Shown in pieces: positions 24,077-37,700 of a stretch of 64,000 nt of DNA. The first letter of the stretch is position 1. Each line of letters begins with the position of its first letter. The notes beneath the pieces are model-generated. The model searched no databases and was not told where the DNA came from. It worked only from the letters and a program-made list of their open reading frames with translations. Location: assembly GCA_026874595.1 (NCBI GenBank), contig CM049307.1:56069870-56133869 (forward strand). The letters are read 5' to 3'. Origin of the DNA: Sipunculus nudus. Taxonomy: Eukaryota > Annelida > Sipuncula > Golfingiida > Sipunculidae. The translations under genes and the position numbers were made by a program.

Positions 24077-24870
24077 AATCATCGGGAAATCTTCAGGCCA
24101 CTTATTTACAATCGTGTCAGGGTCATCCAGTGTTTAGCAAAACTACGTGCCTCACTCAGCTCGTATCCACAACATAAAACTCGAAGATCATAAGGTCGAC
24201 AAACATGTCATTTATTTTTAAAACAAGCACCACAACATCAATAATAAAACAATTTAAAAACAACAAGGTGTATTGTTCCAATAATTATTCTTCCATGTAA
24301 GGAAATAGATTCAATATGAAAACGGAATAATGTCAATATTAGGCATGGTGAAATATAACCTATAATGAATTATACAAATACCATATAATCAGACGACAGA
24401 AATGTTCTCCCGAAATCATTCACTTCAAGAATATAAAAGATGAACCCTTTTTACTTTTACACAGAGCAATATTAATCATCGGGAAATCTTCAGGCCACTT
24501 ATTTACAATCGTGTCAGGGTCATCCAGTGTTTAGCAAAACTACGTGCCTCACTCAGCTCGTATCCACAACATAAAACTCGAATATCATAAGGTCGACAAA
24601 CATGTCATTTATTTTTAAAACAAGCACCACAACATCAATAATAAAACAATTTAAAAACAACAAGGTGTATTGTTCCAATAATTATTCTTCCATGTAAGGA
24701 AATAGATTCAATATGAAAACGGAATAATGTCAATATTAGGCATGGTGAAATATAACCTATAATGAATTATACAAATACCATATAATCAGACGACAGAAAT
24801 GTTCTCCCGAAATCATTCACTTCAAGAATATAAAAGATGAACCCTTTTTACTTTTACACAGAGCAATATT
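24077..24870. repeat. 397-bp tandem duplication, two copies
   Basis: 24077-24473 and 24474-24870 are the same 397 bp read twice, starting AATCATCGGGAAATCTTCAG and ending CACAGAGCAATATT. I saw one difference (CTCGAAGATC versus CTCGAATATC). Neither copy has a coding frame. The near-identity means a recent event or an assembly artefact. Confidence 0.93.
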
Positions 24871-24879
24871 GTACATACA

Positions 24880-26803
24880 TGTGAATAGCGCCCCCCCCCC
24901 CCCCCTTTAACGATTTAAAAATCTTTGAAAGAGATTAATAACCTACTGCCGAATAATAGCTCTGGCTTGTTCATCTGGTCTCATTTTCAACCTTATACTT
25001 CTGCATTCGAGTTATGTATCATGTCTGCGAGCATTTCCGGGAATCTTGTTTACCTGTGTCAGGATGTTGAGCCCCCCCTCCCTTTTCAAAGATACAGTAT
25101 CCGCCCCTGATAGATGAAGACTTAAATGCATTTTACTGTTTCTTTTTAGAGTAAAAATGTCTACTCTGGCAGAAGCGAATCCAGGGGATTTGTTTTGACC
25201 ACCCCCCGTTTCAGATGCAGGAACCTTTTTTAAGGCTCTCTCCCCCTTTTCGGGTTCTGGAGACATTTTCTTAAGTTTTGTCAATGGACTTCCAAGGTTG
25301 GACCCCTCCTTTTCCTAAATCCTGAATCCACAGCTACACAGGCCGACAGATGTTATATTGATCAAGTTAAGCCATTGGACCTTCCAGGTTACGATGTAAC
25401 TTACTATGTTTTGTTTTGTCTCATCAGGGAAATTCCGCTGACATTTCAACTTGCAAAGAGTTATGCTTAAACATACATGTTTATGCTTTATAAAATATCA
25501 TGTTATATTATTCATTCACACGTACACATGTAAATACAGTATAAGATATATGTAAACATGTACATTAACAATTTCTAGAGTATCAATGAGCTAAATTGTT
25601 TGTGATTTATCGCAGGATAAATAAGTAATATTTACCTTTGTAATATTTGCCTGTGATTTAGCGGTATAAACATGTTCCATCAAACACCTTCATTAATATA
25701 ACTCACAACATGTATTAAAGAAGTATTAGTATTATAATTCAAAACGACTTAAACAGTCAATGACAAAGATAAATCTAATGAATTCATGAAAGCCATAAAA
25801 ATACGCTGTTCGTGTACCATTGTGTGATAACTGTAATTATGTGCTAATCTTAATCAATAAAAACTACTGACAGCGCCACTAGCTGCGTGAAGTACAGAGG
25901 TGAACTGATGAGCAATTTTAAACGTGTAACTGAAAAACGCAACATTTTCGGTTAAATATCAACCCAAAATGGACTATTAATTGAGATAAAAGAACTGTAT
26001 ACCCCCTTTATCCATCACATACTAACAACAATTTTATAAGTTTAACTGCAGTTAGATTCAAACAACGGTTTCAGAATGCTGGTGAAATTAGTCCTCATAG
26101 AAAAGAGAACTTTTATGTTCTCTCTAAAGAGAATGTGTAATGCAATGTTAAGACTTATTCAATTCATCATCGTTAAGCAAATCTGCATCTTCTACATAAT
26201 TGTTACTACACATGATGTTATTTGAATAAACCTTCGGCAGTTAACATCAGCTACACCACAAAGTGAATGTCTTTATACCCCCGCTAGGTGGCGAGATGTT
26301 ACCTTTTTTCCTTGGTTGGTTTGTTTGTCTGTTAGTAAAAAGGCATGAGCGTAACACAATGTGAACAATTTATTAAATGTCTACATAACTAGATCTGTTT
26401 TTAAATTAAAGGACTTATGCATTGTGAGAATAACAAGTTCTTTATCCCGACCGTGGGACTGCGACATTCACTGATTTCAGGCACAGTTGTGATCAAATCA
26501 TGGATTCAGTGAAACGTTACCTAAATTAGGTTGTGGTCTCTGGTAACTTTCTTGTTACATTCTAAGAAACAACCCTTTAAGCCAGGACCTTTAAAGATTC
26601 ATCATAGTTGACTGTGTGGGACACCTATAAAGGTTCGATTTGTTTTTTTTATGAACAGAATGATTTTTTTGGTTATGCTTTTTATCTGAGAAATTATGCC
26701 GGAACTTTAAATATAGCGGAGAAAAAAAAATGACTGAACAAAGATATAGATTATACAATGTCTAGTTTTGTACTCTAAAATATATACGCATATATATAGC
26801 ATA

Positions 26804-26852
<49 letters not shown>

Positions 26853-27491
26853 ATTATTCATTTAAACTCACGCTAGTGCATCAACATGGAATTTGGCCTG
26901 TGCACCTCGAGTTTAACAAGTAATAAACATTTAACTTTGTTGTATTTGCCCGTGCTCTTGTGGTATAGTCATGGACTATTTAATTCACTGAGTTATATAA
27001 TTCACGATACAGAATTACATAAATAATTGCTCACAAAGATAGTAAGAATGCCAGATGACTTAAACTGTAAAACAACAATGCGGAAACGGAAAGAAGGACA
27101 ATTACGTTTAAGGCAAAAAGAAATAAAAGGTATGGTTCTCAGGCACCGTGCGCGTTATTTTTTAACTCCCAGCGTAAAAAAAAAATTTATTTTGAATTTC
27201 AATAGAAACTATCTAATTTTGAGCTCAAGCCGCTCGGACATTTCTTTCAAGAAGATAAAAAAATACAATTTTAGTAAGATTTCCTTGTTATGTAGTGCTT
27301 TTATCTGTTGAGCAAAAAAATCTAAATAAACATTAAGGTTCACTCTGTAGAACTTCGACCAGGGTTTTCATTAATCATCGTCAAAACATGTGTAATATTC
27401 TCCCTGTAACAGGGGTGGATAAAGGAGTGGGATTGGGGATATGCTATCATTAGCTCTAAAACTAATAACTAATATATATATAAACTAATAA

Positions 27492-27528
<37 letters not shown>

Positions 27529-28235
27529 CAATTTATACATATACACTGCAGTCGTTCCAGATATCCTATGTTTTAAACGCTGCTTTGTAGAGCAAGATTC
27601 TTTGTGTTCCTCACCACGGCTGGCAGAGAGCAAAGAATTGCGCTCAGACCAATGAGAGCATGGTATTGCATTGTGCATCCAGCTCCAAATTTTAAACATG
27701 CGACACCCGTTCCCGTTGCTGTGATTACAGCGGTACTGGCTTAGGGCTGTGAATCTGATTGGTCTTGTGCAAGCCCTGGTTGTGGAAACCAAGGATCTTG
27801 CTATATAAAGCTTCGGTTACAACAAAGGAGATCTAGGACGATCTCAGTATATAACCGCTGCACAAGGAGCGTATGCATATAGATGCACCTTATTACACAG
27901 CATGCTGATGTTGTGCTGTAGTCAAACACATTTATCGGTGTTGATAATCCACCTTTAGGTGGGGACCTGGTTTAACCTAGATTGCTCTGTATCAAATAAA
28001 AAGATCCAGTCTTCCTCATATCGCTCTGTTATGTACAACAGCTTATGATTTTGTTTATGGTTATTACACAAATGCTCTGCAGATGGTCACCATGAGATAA
28101 TCGTTTGGTATCACTGACACTCATATACTTTAAAGGCTTGATTGAAGCATGAAGATTTCAAAAAGCGACAGCCTGCACGTTCGACTTGTAAGTCTCTACT
28201 TCTATCTCTAGAAGATAATAATACTATTTTTAATC
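24880..28235. other. Intergenic stretch
   Basis: No exon recognised. It holds a C15 run at 24891-24905, (AT)n at 26807-26848 and 27497-27526, and a plus-strand TATATAAAG at about 27802 with an ATTGG box about 45 bp upstream, with no gene I can attach to it. A CTCF-like site lies at 26281. Confidence 0.45.
26281..26293 (+). promoter_or_regulatory. CTCF-like motif in non-repeat sequence
   Basis: CCGCTAGGTGGCG is a close match to the bilaterian CTCF core, outside the composite repeat domain but in the same orientation as the repeat-borne sites. Confidence 0.35.
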
Positions 28236-28239
28236 TATT

Positions 28240-28245
28240 TTTATT
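28240..28245 (-). terminator. Candidate polyadenylation signal
   Basis: AATAAA on the minus strand, about 250 nt past the stop codon at 28493 of the fucolectin-like exon. The intervening sequence includes the (GA)n tract at 28327-28383. Confidence 0.35.
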
Positions 28246-28317
28246 TTTTTGCGAAATAGCTGTTCAGTTTGATGCTGAGAATCTAGCAAATGGCATTTAC
28301 TGTCTTCTGGATTACCA

Positions 28318-28326
<9 letters not shown>

Positions 28327-28363
<37 letters not shown>

Positions 28364-28383
28364 GAGAGAAAGAGAGAGAGAGA
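28327..28383. repeat. (GA)n microsatellite
   Basis: Imperfect GA repeat in the likely 3' untranslated or flanking part of the minus-strand gene. It produces spurious Arg-Glu frames. Confidence 0.95.
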
Positions 28384-28492
28384 AACGTGCCAATCATGGC
28401 ATTTGGTCGAAAAATCGTGGTGGCCTAAAACCAGACATTCCCCCAACGAAAAAGATTCTGGTTCCCACCCCTTCTCCAGAAATCTGTTGTTT

Positions 28493-28725
28493 TCACTCAA
28501 CAGTAACTTCGCACACTGTCATTTGATTAAACTCTTCTGCAGTTCCCATCAGGTAGAGTGATTTAGCATCAGCTGGTTGGAGACAAGTTACATTCCTCCA
28601 GCGAATGTCAGACCCATCCAGCACAGCCTTGCGACAGTATGCTGACCTGCCGACAGATGGCGTCATGTGGCCGATTTCTTCCGTGGCACCTCCCATCCGA
28701 ACAGTCACCGCTCCCTTGAATCGAC
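28493..28725 (-). CDS. Terminal exon: C-terminal half of fucolectin/F5-8C-like domain
   Basis: Follows acceptor TTTTTCAAAG and ends in TGA at 28493-28495. It encodes about 77 residues with GAVTVRMGG, a Cys in AYCRKAV, RNVTCLQP, SLYLMG and the final CEVTVE. The 'VxVRxG...C...C...L.LCEVEV' pattern is characteristic of the second half of fucolectin/tachylectin-4 (FTP) domains. The closing beta strand at the very C-terminus is the usual position. Confidence 0.65.
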
Positions 28726-31700
28726 CTTTGAAAAACAAAATAAGTGTGCAAGTGCTGTCTTTACAATAAGCTTCCATTTGACACTTATAAATGCATGGTT
28801 TAAGTTAGGGTATTTCTAGCAGATGTACATACCAAGTATATTAACAGCTGTAAAGCGTTGGACCTGCATGAATACAATAGTCAGCCATGGTGTGGACTTG
28901 TAGCCTGTAGTCATGCAGGTAACTTTGTCTCCGTCGATAGCGAGTTGACCGTAATTTGTATTCCACACAGAGCTTGCGTAAAACTCGTCTTTGTTGTCCA
29001 CACACTTGACTTTTTCCACAGGTTAAGTGTTGCCATCTAAAATTTGACATCAATGTATATTATATAATATATATATATATATTTTCTTCTGATGACCTTA
29101 CAAAAAAGGGTGTGGGGATCCCCCTGGATCCGCTTCTGTGAAGTAATAGCTGGATTCAAATTACAGTTTCGAATTCTTTCCAGGCCACTTAAAACCCATC
29201 GCAAAAAAGTGTGTAAGTTTTTTCCCCATAACAGGAAAAATCAATATAACCTCTACTCAAAATCTGACAACAAACAATGTTTAAAATATCTTTGAAGACA
29301 TCGTATAAATTAACAAAATGTAATTGATTGAGGTACACAGGAAGAATTGATCCAATGTTAAAATCCCATGACATACTAAGTAATATTAACCAAAGGGGAA
29401 ATTCCGTCATACTACTGATGTGCCGGAGCATTTTCATAGCATCATGATGTCTATAATATCTAAGGAAGAACTGGGTGCGTGAAAAGGTTTGAATAAATGA
29501 AGGTTTTAATTTATTTGGAAAATATAGGGCCACAAGCCCATAGTCCCATAAGTGAATGCAAAATACGATTACGACAATAAAAGTACATATAGTGTGTTCT
29601 AATGTTTAAAGAAATAACATAATGTAAGGTTTATATATAACATTACAATGTTTTCTTTTTAACATGCATTCAAAAATGTTATTAAAAGTAATTCATCTTG
29701 TGGAGGTGATTTCTGCCAAATACAATACATATTCGTGTGAATATAAATGTGAAGTTATATCTACCCATTGATATTGACTTACACCTGATCATTTCTTCTT
29801 TTAAAAGCATAATATACAAAAGCTGCCAGATTATTAATAACGCAAGATTTTTATTTGAAGTTGGTTATTAAAAAGAAAATTTGCCTTATTTGAAAATAAA
29901 ACTGTCTCTTAAAATTTTGGAAACAGAACACTTTATTATGAAATGATATTAATTTTCAACAAAGCATTCACCACATTTAAGACAATAAATACTTTTTTTA
30001 GTCCTGTGTATCTTATCATGTCTTCTGAACATCTCAGTCTAGCTAAACTGGCATTATGACTATTTCAAATACTTTTTCATCGTTAAGAGTGAGTGATTTA
30101 CACACAATATGATTCTAAACGTTAATATTTAAAGTTATTTGTCCATCCGTGTAAATTTATATCTTTAAGTCAATTGGTGTAACTCCGAAAGAAACAACAG
30201 TGTATCCCTTAAGTCTTTCGATATCCAAGTGTTACCAAAGCCAAATGAAAATAGTACATTTTTAATTTTTGTTGCCCTTGTTTTACTTTCTAGTTATTCA
30301 ACAGTTTACTATAAAGTTGTTTCGAAAATCTATTGTAATATTAATATTATATTATTATTAGAAAATAATATTTTTTTCTCGAATTCTTAATACATCTGAA
30401 TACATAATGAACTTTCAATGGCCATCGTCCACATTCACCAAGTGCAGCAACAGATGGCGATGAATACCTTTTTTAATCTAAAGAATGTATTTGCAAAATT
30501 TAATTTGAACTGATTAAATACTGTCACTTTTCATGGCCCCAAAATTTATTGCCATAAGATAAAATTGGTAACACCATTCTATCAAAAAAAAAAAAGACTG
30601 ATCCACTGTTAGTTATTTATATTTACTAATAATAATTTTTTTATCATTATGACAGCTTCATTGGCTTGATTTCGTGTTTTTCATTTTTGACCATTTAAGA
30701 AAACGTGAGAAAATTCGCCCTAAATATTTGTAAGTAGTAACCACTCAACTGGCTTTCCTTTAAAGTACCTGTTTTTCACATTTTCTCAAGATACCACCAT
30801 TTCTGAAAACTACAATTTTGGTCTTGTCTATATTAACTTTCATTCCATATACGTCACAAAATATTTCTGATTTATTAATTTTTGCGACTGTTAACTGCCA
30901 ACTGTATCTGGGAAACATAAAATATCATCTGCAAACATTACCATGGAAATTTATTTTGCTTCTCGGCTAATATATATACTTTTTTCTTCATCACAACGCA
31001 GTACTAAGTATGGATGCACGCTTTAAAAGAAAAGGTCGGTTTCTTCTTTACGTGTTAAACAGATTTTTCAATTTGAATTTAGTGAAGGAACATTTTTCAA
31101 TTTTCTAGGCCTTACCACTTATGCCAGTAGGGTAGCCGACACCTGTGATGGTAGCATGTCCGTGCACATAACCAGTATACCAAGGTCTCGGCCCGAGAAG
31201 TAAAGGGTATGCGTTCCGTCCTTCAGTAAGATGGCGTTACTGTAGCTATATTTACCACCAGGAAATGGGGTCCACTTGTCAGCTGACATGTTTTTACCAT
31301 CAAGCCACACCTTGTCACCGTGTCCGGTCGGTGCTAGAACAGTGAGATAATTATTTAAACTCGCGCCTTTGGTCGTGTGCCAAGAATCAAAATGGCGGAA
31401 ATTCTTAACTGGTGTAATAATAAGCATGAACGGGTCGGTGTGTCCTCCATCAGCGGCACCTCCTTTGTTGTATTGTATAACCATACAGGGGGCGGTACAG
31501 TTGACAATACCAGCCCCAGTGACATCAAGACTCCAAAAACCTCCGGCTTCTAGGCTTCTTGATCCAGAAAATGTAGTTTGTACTGTAATTGGCTCCCAAC
31601 CAGCCATAATATGAATGATGTATCCAGTTTGCTGAGGTCTGCCAGCGATCGGAGGGATATAATGCAGTGTTCCCAGATATCGCATAGGGGGCACTTCGAT

Positions 31701-34700
31701 CGCCACGTGATCACACCAATTCACACCAGTTGGTACATTTCCGCAGCTGTGACCTGAGAACACGGCAACTGGTCTGTTCGATACTACACGATTTCCATTA
31801 AAGTCCGTATTACTCACAGCGTAGGTATCGTATTTCGCCAGGGTCGTTTCCAGAAATTTCTTGTAGCCGTTTTTCTTGCTGAATATCGTCACATTGGTGT
31901 TGTTATGCACACCAACGATTGTGAACTGGGAGTAGCCATTGTCGCCAGATATGTAACAAGGGATAACAAACTCGATAGCGTCCAATGCGACGGCCGAACC
32001 ATGGTAAACGTCCGCGGATCGAAAGGCAATGTTAGCAGCTAGGACGGTCAGCGGACCAGTAGTTTCGACCAAAATCCCTTTTCGTTCTGATCCCTGTTTG
32101 GTTCTATACATGCTGGGTTGAAACTGCAGTCTCTTTGTTTCGCCAGGAGATATTGTCGTGTTCAGTTTTATTTCTTTGTCTGTTGCTATCTGCAAATTAA
32201 AGTATTTCTTAAAAATGATTACAATCTCATGTATAATAACATTGCAACACATATATTGTATAAATATTAAGTTTTAGTTTCTATGAATGAATGTGATCGA
32301 TATGGTTTATCGGGATAACTGATGCCTTCATTTGCCTTGGAGTTTGGATATTCTTAACATAACTGTCTAGGCTTATTCTGATGGAAGTTTTCAACTGCTC
32401 TGTTTGAGGATAACAGGTTGAAAACCTTTTCTACTTTTAAAATGCTTAAATACAATGTTCCGATTAAATACTCTATACATTTGACGCAGCATTTGGTTCG
32501 ATTGTTACAGGACAACCTTGCCTTGGAACAAACGTAGCCAATCGTTTTATTAATTAGGAGGTCATGGTATTTCCCCTGGGATATATCTACATCTTCAATA
32601 CATATATTTTTCTACGCGTATCTGTTCATGGAACTGGTCCTCGTGTACTGTTTCAGGGAGTTTGAGGCCTCTTCATTGATACATTGCACAATGTTAGCGA
32701 AACTGTCCCTGCAACTTAATTGAAGACTTTTACATTTCAACATAAAGCACATGATTACAGGTTAATTTAAGATTTCATATATTCAATTAATGGATTTTAG
32801 GCTTAATTTCAACGTCACACTGAGAGAGAGTCTCAAGGAACTTCAGTATCGTTGCGCGTGATTTTTCTTAACATCCGATTTCATGCTGTAGTTGTACGTT
32901 AACGATTTTGTTCCCGATCAGGATATATAACTTAAAAGTGTTAGCAATTTTGTCATTTTTTTTTTAAAATTTTGCCATTACTTTAGTCACGAGTTATCTA
33001 AGACACCTATTTCGTCTGACCTTGTTTTGAGTTTTGAAATTTTTATCAGAAAATTTTCTTTGTCGACGTTAGCAGTTTTTAAGATAATTATTTTTGTTGG
33101 TTTGTGCTATGTGTAATTAGTATAAAGGAACTTTAAAATAGCATGAAAATACATAATATTCATGTAGATTATTAAAAAGTAAAAATTTTAGATTTGATAA
33201 TTTAGCGATGAACTTTGGCTCTCAAATATGGTTTGCTGCCCAATGTACGGAATTACGTTTGCGAGCGTCCCTCATGCATAGTTCAGGATATCCGCTGGGG
33301 CTTGAATGGGGAATTCGATTCATCTGCTGTCATTAGTGAATCCTGGTGTAGGTAATGTTTTGGGTGGCACATTATTTCAACGTTTAATGATGCATACGTT
33401 ACCGCTGTATAATATGGTAAATACGAGTTGACAAGTTCGATACGTGGTCCCAGCGGTATTTACCAATGGCGAAGCGGGGCTTCTTTGAGTAGCCCCATTT
33501 GTCCCTTTTGGTGACCTTCACCTTTATCTACGGCTATGACGGAATCCAGAGAGCAAATAATTTAACCACGATTTTACTAGAAAACATATCTTTGTAAAGT
33601 AATATAGAACAAATGTGAAATGATATTTTATCATAATACAGTTTATGTTTGGTAAAAATTACTGCATATAGACACCCCGGTCAGTGGGCTTTTTGTCGGG
33701 TACCGAAATGTCGCAAGTCGTTTGCAGTAATTAACATCTGACTGATACTTGGGTACTCCTTGGTGTTAAATGATGATTAATTATTGAAATACCTATAGTT
33801 CTTTAGCATATGGAAATGCGAGGGTAAGATAATGCAGTTAAATGGCTTATAATAAAATATGAGAACATGACTGAGATCTCGATGCAATTGGTTAAGTGTC
33901 TTCATAAATATAACCATGCATACAGTCCTGTCTTTATAGAAAGACAGATAATGCCATCCCTTTTTCTCCACATTAAATTAAAAGGAAGGTTGGAGATTTT
34001 TAAAATCATAGAAAAAATACATTAAAATTTCAATAAAAAATTAGTATGTTAGTGAACATACAAGTATGAAAGCCCCTGGATCTGCATAATGATTATCTGT
34101 TAGAATGAACCAAAATGGCGGTCACCAAGCTAATATGAGGAGATATGCCAATGTATCATGTTTATCCTTTGTTGGAATGATAAAATATTTAAAAAGGATA
34201 AGCAGGATAATTGTTATTGGTCGATTATGGTTAACAATTCCACGATGGTGCTCGGAAGCCGCTCGGGCCTGTTCGGGTGTCATGGAAGGGAAGACCGCTG
34301 TACCTGATTAAACAGGTAATTATACGCGGCTAGGAACCTTAACGCGAATTAGTTTTGTGTCAGACGAAAGCATTTGGTTCAATTTTAGGTACATGCAAGA
34401 GATAAGTTAGTGACATACCGTCGGTAGGTTGAAAATCGATAGTTTAAACAGCAGGTCGCTCGGGGTCCTCCGTCAGTCGTTTCATACATTGTGTCTTTAT
34501 ATTTCTATGGGGAGTATGAGGCTACATAGGGGCTATTTAGACATGTTTTGATAGTGATTTCAAAGGCCTGTAGATTGGCTATGTAACTTGACATTTTGTT
34601 AAGGTCAAAATTAAACACCAGTTGCAAACTATTTCCTGTCATTATATAACTCTGGCCCAAAGTAAGTTTTGGATAACCAGCCTTATCGGAGAGCTAGCTC

Positions 34701-37700
34701 AAACTGGGACAGAACCGAGGGATAATGGGTGACCGGATATAGTGTACGAGCTTGGAAATAAGGTCAAGGTCGAAAGTAACTATCAGGTGCAAATCTGTCT
34801 TCCGTAACTAATATTGAGGCCGAAGGTCAGTTTTTGAAAAACAGTCATATTGGAGTACTAGCACACAAGGACAGAAGAAAGATAAAAATTAATCGGTGAT
34901 ATTGGACTCGGGGGACCTAAGAAAGTCCAACAAAATATTCAGCCCCAAATATTCATATAGAAATAAACTCATCAACCCCTAAAAGCTTCCCCTACAAACG
35001 GAGGGAGGCTTAATACATGATATTAAAGAGAACTGTTATATGTTGTTCTCAAAAATAAAGGTAGAAATGTGTTAAAATGAAGAAAATGAAGCAGTTCACG
35101 TTTTTCAAGATAATTAAGCATACTAAATTTAAGGGCAATCCATCAGTTTTACTAAGAAGAATGTTAAGATGCATCTATCTGTCTTTGTTCAGTAGCTCGG
35201 TGAATTAGTCATAGTTGCGTGTAAACAGTTCTTAGACCAAAATAAGAACAGTATTGGCTAGTTTCATCACAATACTGGCACTTTGAAATTATTACAATAA
35301 TGGTCGTTTTTATTACAATATTGACCGTTATTACAATATGGAACGGTTATTACAATATGGGTTGATGACCCATATTGTAATAACCGTCTCCTATTGTAAT
35401 AACGGCCAATAGTAATAACGGCCAATTTGATAATGATAAATGAGTAACAATGTAATAACTTTACCTTACATTTGCTGAAATCAGCATGTTGGGGGTTAAA
35501 AGGAGCAAAAGGCCAATATTGTAAAAATTGAAGTTTAGAAGATTGTGATTAAATTCATGGCAAATAACTGAGACAACATAAATGTTGAATTCTTGTGACG
35601 CGAATGTTAATGTAAACAAACAAATATGAAAAGCACTTGATTTCCATTATGACTGCATCCGTTATACTAATGAGGAAACCAAATGGCTGTCATTGGAGAA
35701 GGTCTTATTGCCTGTAAGATTTGGGATTCATTCTTGAGCTAAAAAATATGTGTTATTACATAATTGCCCGTTTTCCCCCCCTTCTCGTTTTAGTTACAAT
35801 ATTGGTAGGGTAAGATTATTACAATATAGGCCGCTTTTATAGCATTATTGGTAGTTATTTCAATATTGGCCATTTTATTATTAAAATATTGGCCGTTCTT
35901 ACCACAATATTGGCACTTTGAAGTTATTAAAAAATTGATATCTTTTATTACAATATATGCAGTTATTACAATATGGGCTGGTTATTACAATATGGGTCGT
36001 AACACACGTCATAATCATCTGCTGATGGTCTAATACTCTCTAGTATGTGACAAAACTTGCCCCCTTCCGTTGCGCCTGTCAAAAAGTCATCCATCCTTCT
36101 CTTACTTTAGGTTTATTTCGTTATTGTAACATTTATCAACATAAGGCATCAGGTGTAAAAGACGTCATTTTTTATTGATCGTGTGAAAAAGAACAACGAA
36201 TTTCTTGGAGATCAACACCTATTGAAGTAGGTCATGTCGCGTCTGTGAAGCTTCATTAGGAAACGGGTAAATAATTTCATCTTTTCAGTAGTAATCATTT
36301 AAAACCTCTTCTATTCAATTAATTTGATTAATTCTTATTATTTTACAGTAATTTATCCCTTTGTTTAATGTTTCTCCCGTATGCAATAAAGAATAAAGTG
36401 AAATGGCCGAGATAATAAAGTAAAGAAAACGTAAAGGTTCCCATGATTCGGATACTCATGTGGACCTGATTTTTTTATAGGGCGTGCTTTTTAGGTGTAA
36501 TTACTTTTAACAAACATTTTATAATAACCAAAGGATACCCATACCAGATGTGACTATGTTATATATCGAAGCTCGGCTTAAGCGTGTCCGCGAAATGGTA
36601 GCTCATTGTGTCATGGTGCGAAAAGGTCGCGACATTAAGGATGCGACACTAAGGTTTGGTACCAGATTGGACGTGTATCAGTAAATTATGAGCGGAATAA
36701 CTTGTTTGGACCACGCCCAATGACTTAAGTTTAAGAAAGATACTTTCCTTCCTCATTGTCTGCTGTAAATCAGGGAAGGGACACTAAAACTAACCTGAAC
36801 GCTGATATTTTTCTTCTTTGCAGTCAAGTAGACGTCACAAAATCCTGTAACATAATAGTTATCAAGAAAGACAACGGCGTACTTGACGCTTCTTTCGTCC
36901 GCCGTACCTGGAGTGCGGGGATAAAAAACAAGTACATGTATTACCTTATGATAGACAAAGAACATTGTTGGAGAATATAACACATTTGTAAGGTGATATG
37001 CTCGAGTTGCCTGAGAGCACCTTTTTTTTTGGAATTATTTGAAATACGTGACGATCCTGTAGCCAGCATCTGAATACATATCGGCTATATATTCTGACAG
37101 TCGTGAAGTCCCTTATAACAGGCTTCGACCTTGGTTTTTTATATGACATCAATCCGCACAGCTGAGGCGATATGACAATATCTTGCCAAACACACCAACC
37201 AATGTATGGTTGTTACTGACTTTTTTAAATCATAAAAAAGAAGAAGAAACATTTTCTGAGTTTTTCGATGCTAACGCAATAAAAAGGGGTGTTACCGGTC
37301 CAGCTCCATCATTGGGGAAGTTTTTCCAATACCAGTCACTAAATATCTGCATTTGAAATGTAAAGGAATTATGAAACACAAAACATTCGAAAAATGCAAA
37401 GATGGGCTATATGTACATGTCAAATCTAATTCCTGTATCCATTCATGTGCAACATTGGACAGGGGGGTCTAATAATGAAAAAAAAAACAAACAAAAAACG
37501 AGATGATGAATAATGCATTTTGACACACATATATATATATATATTTTCATTATTAGCCCCGCCTGTCCAAGGTTGCACATGAATAGATACAAGAATGAGA
37601 GAGAGAGAGAGAGAGAGAGGGAAAATATAAGGCTTGTGTAATCAATTTACGGGCAAAGACCTATAACAGAAATTCTTTAATATGTATAATCTAATATTTT

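Noticed and set aside
27799-28200. Plus-strand promoter (ATTGG box plus TATATAAAG) and a short exon at about 28148
   Set aside because: No downstream coding exon with a recognisable product exists on the plus strand; the next frames are GA-microsatellite translations.
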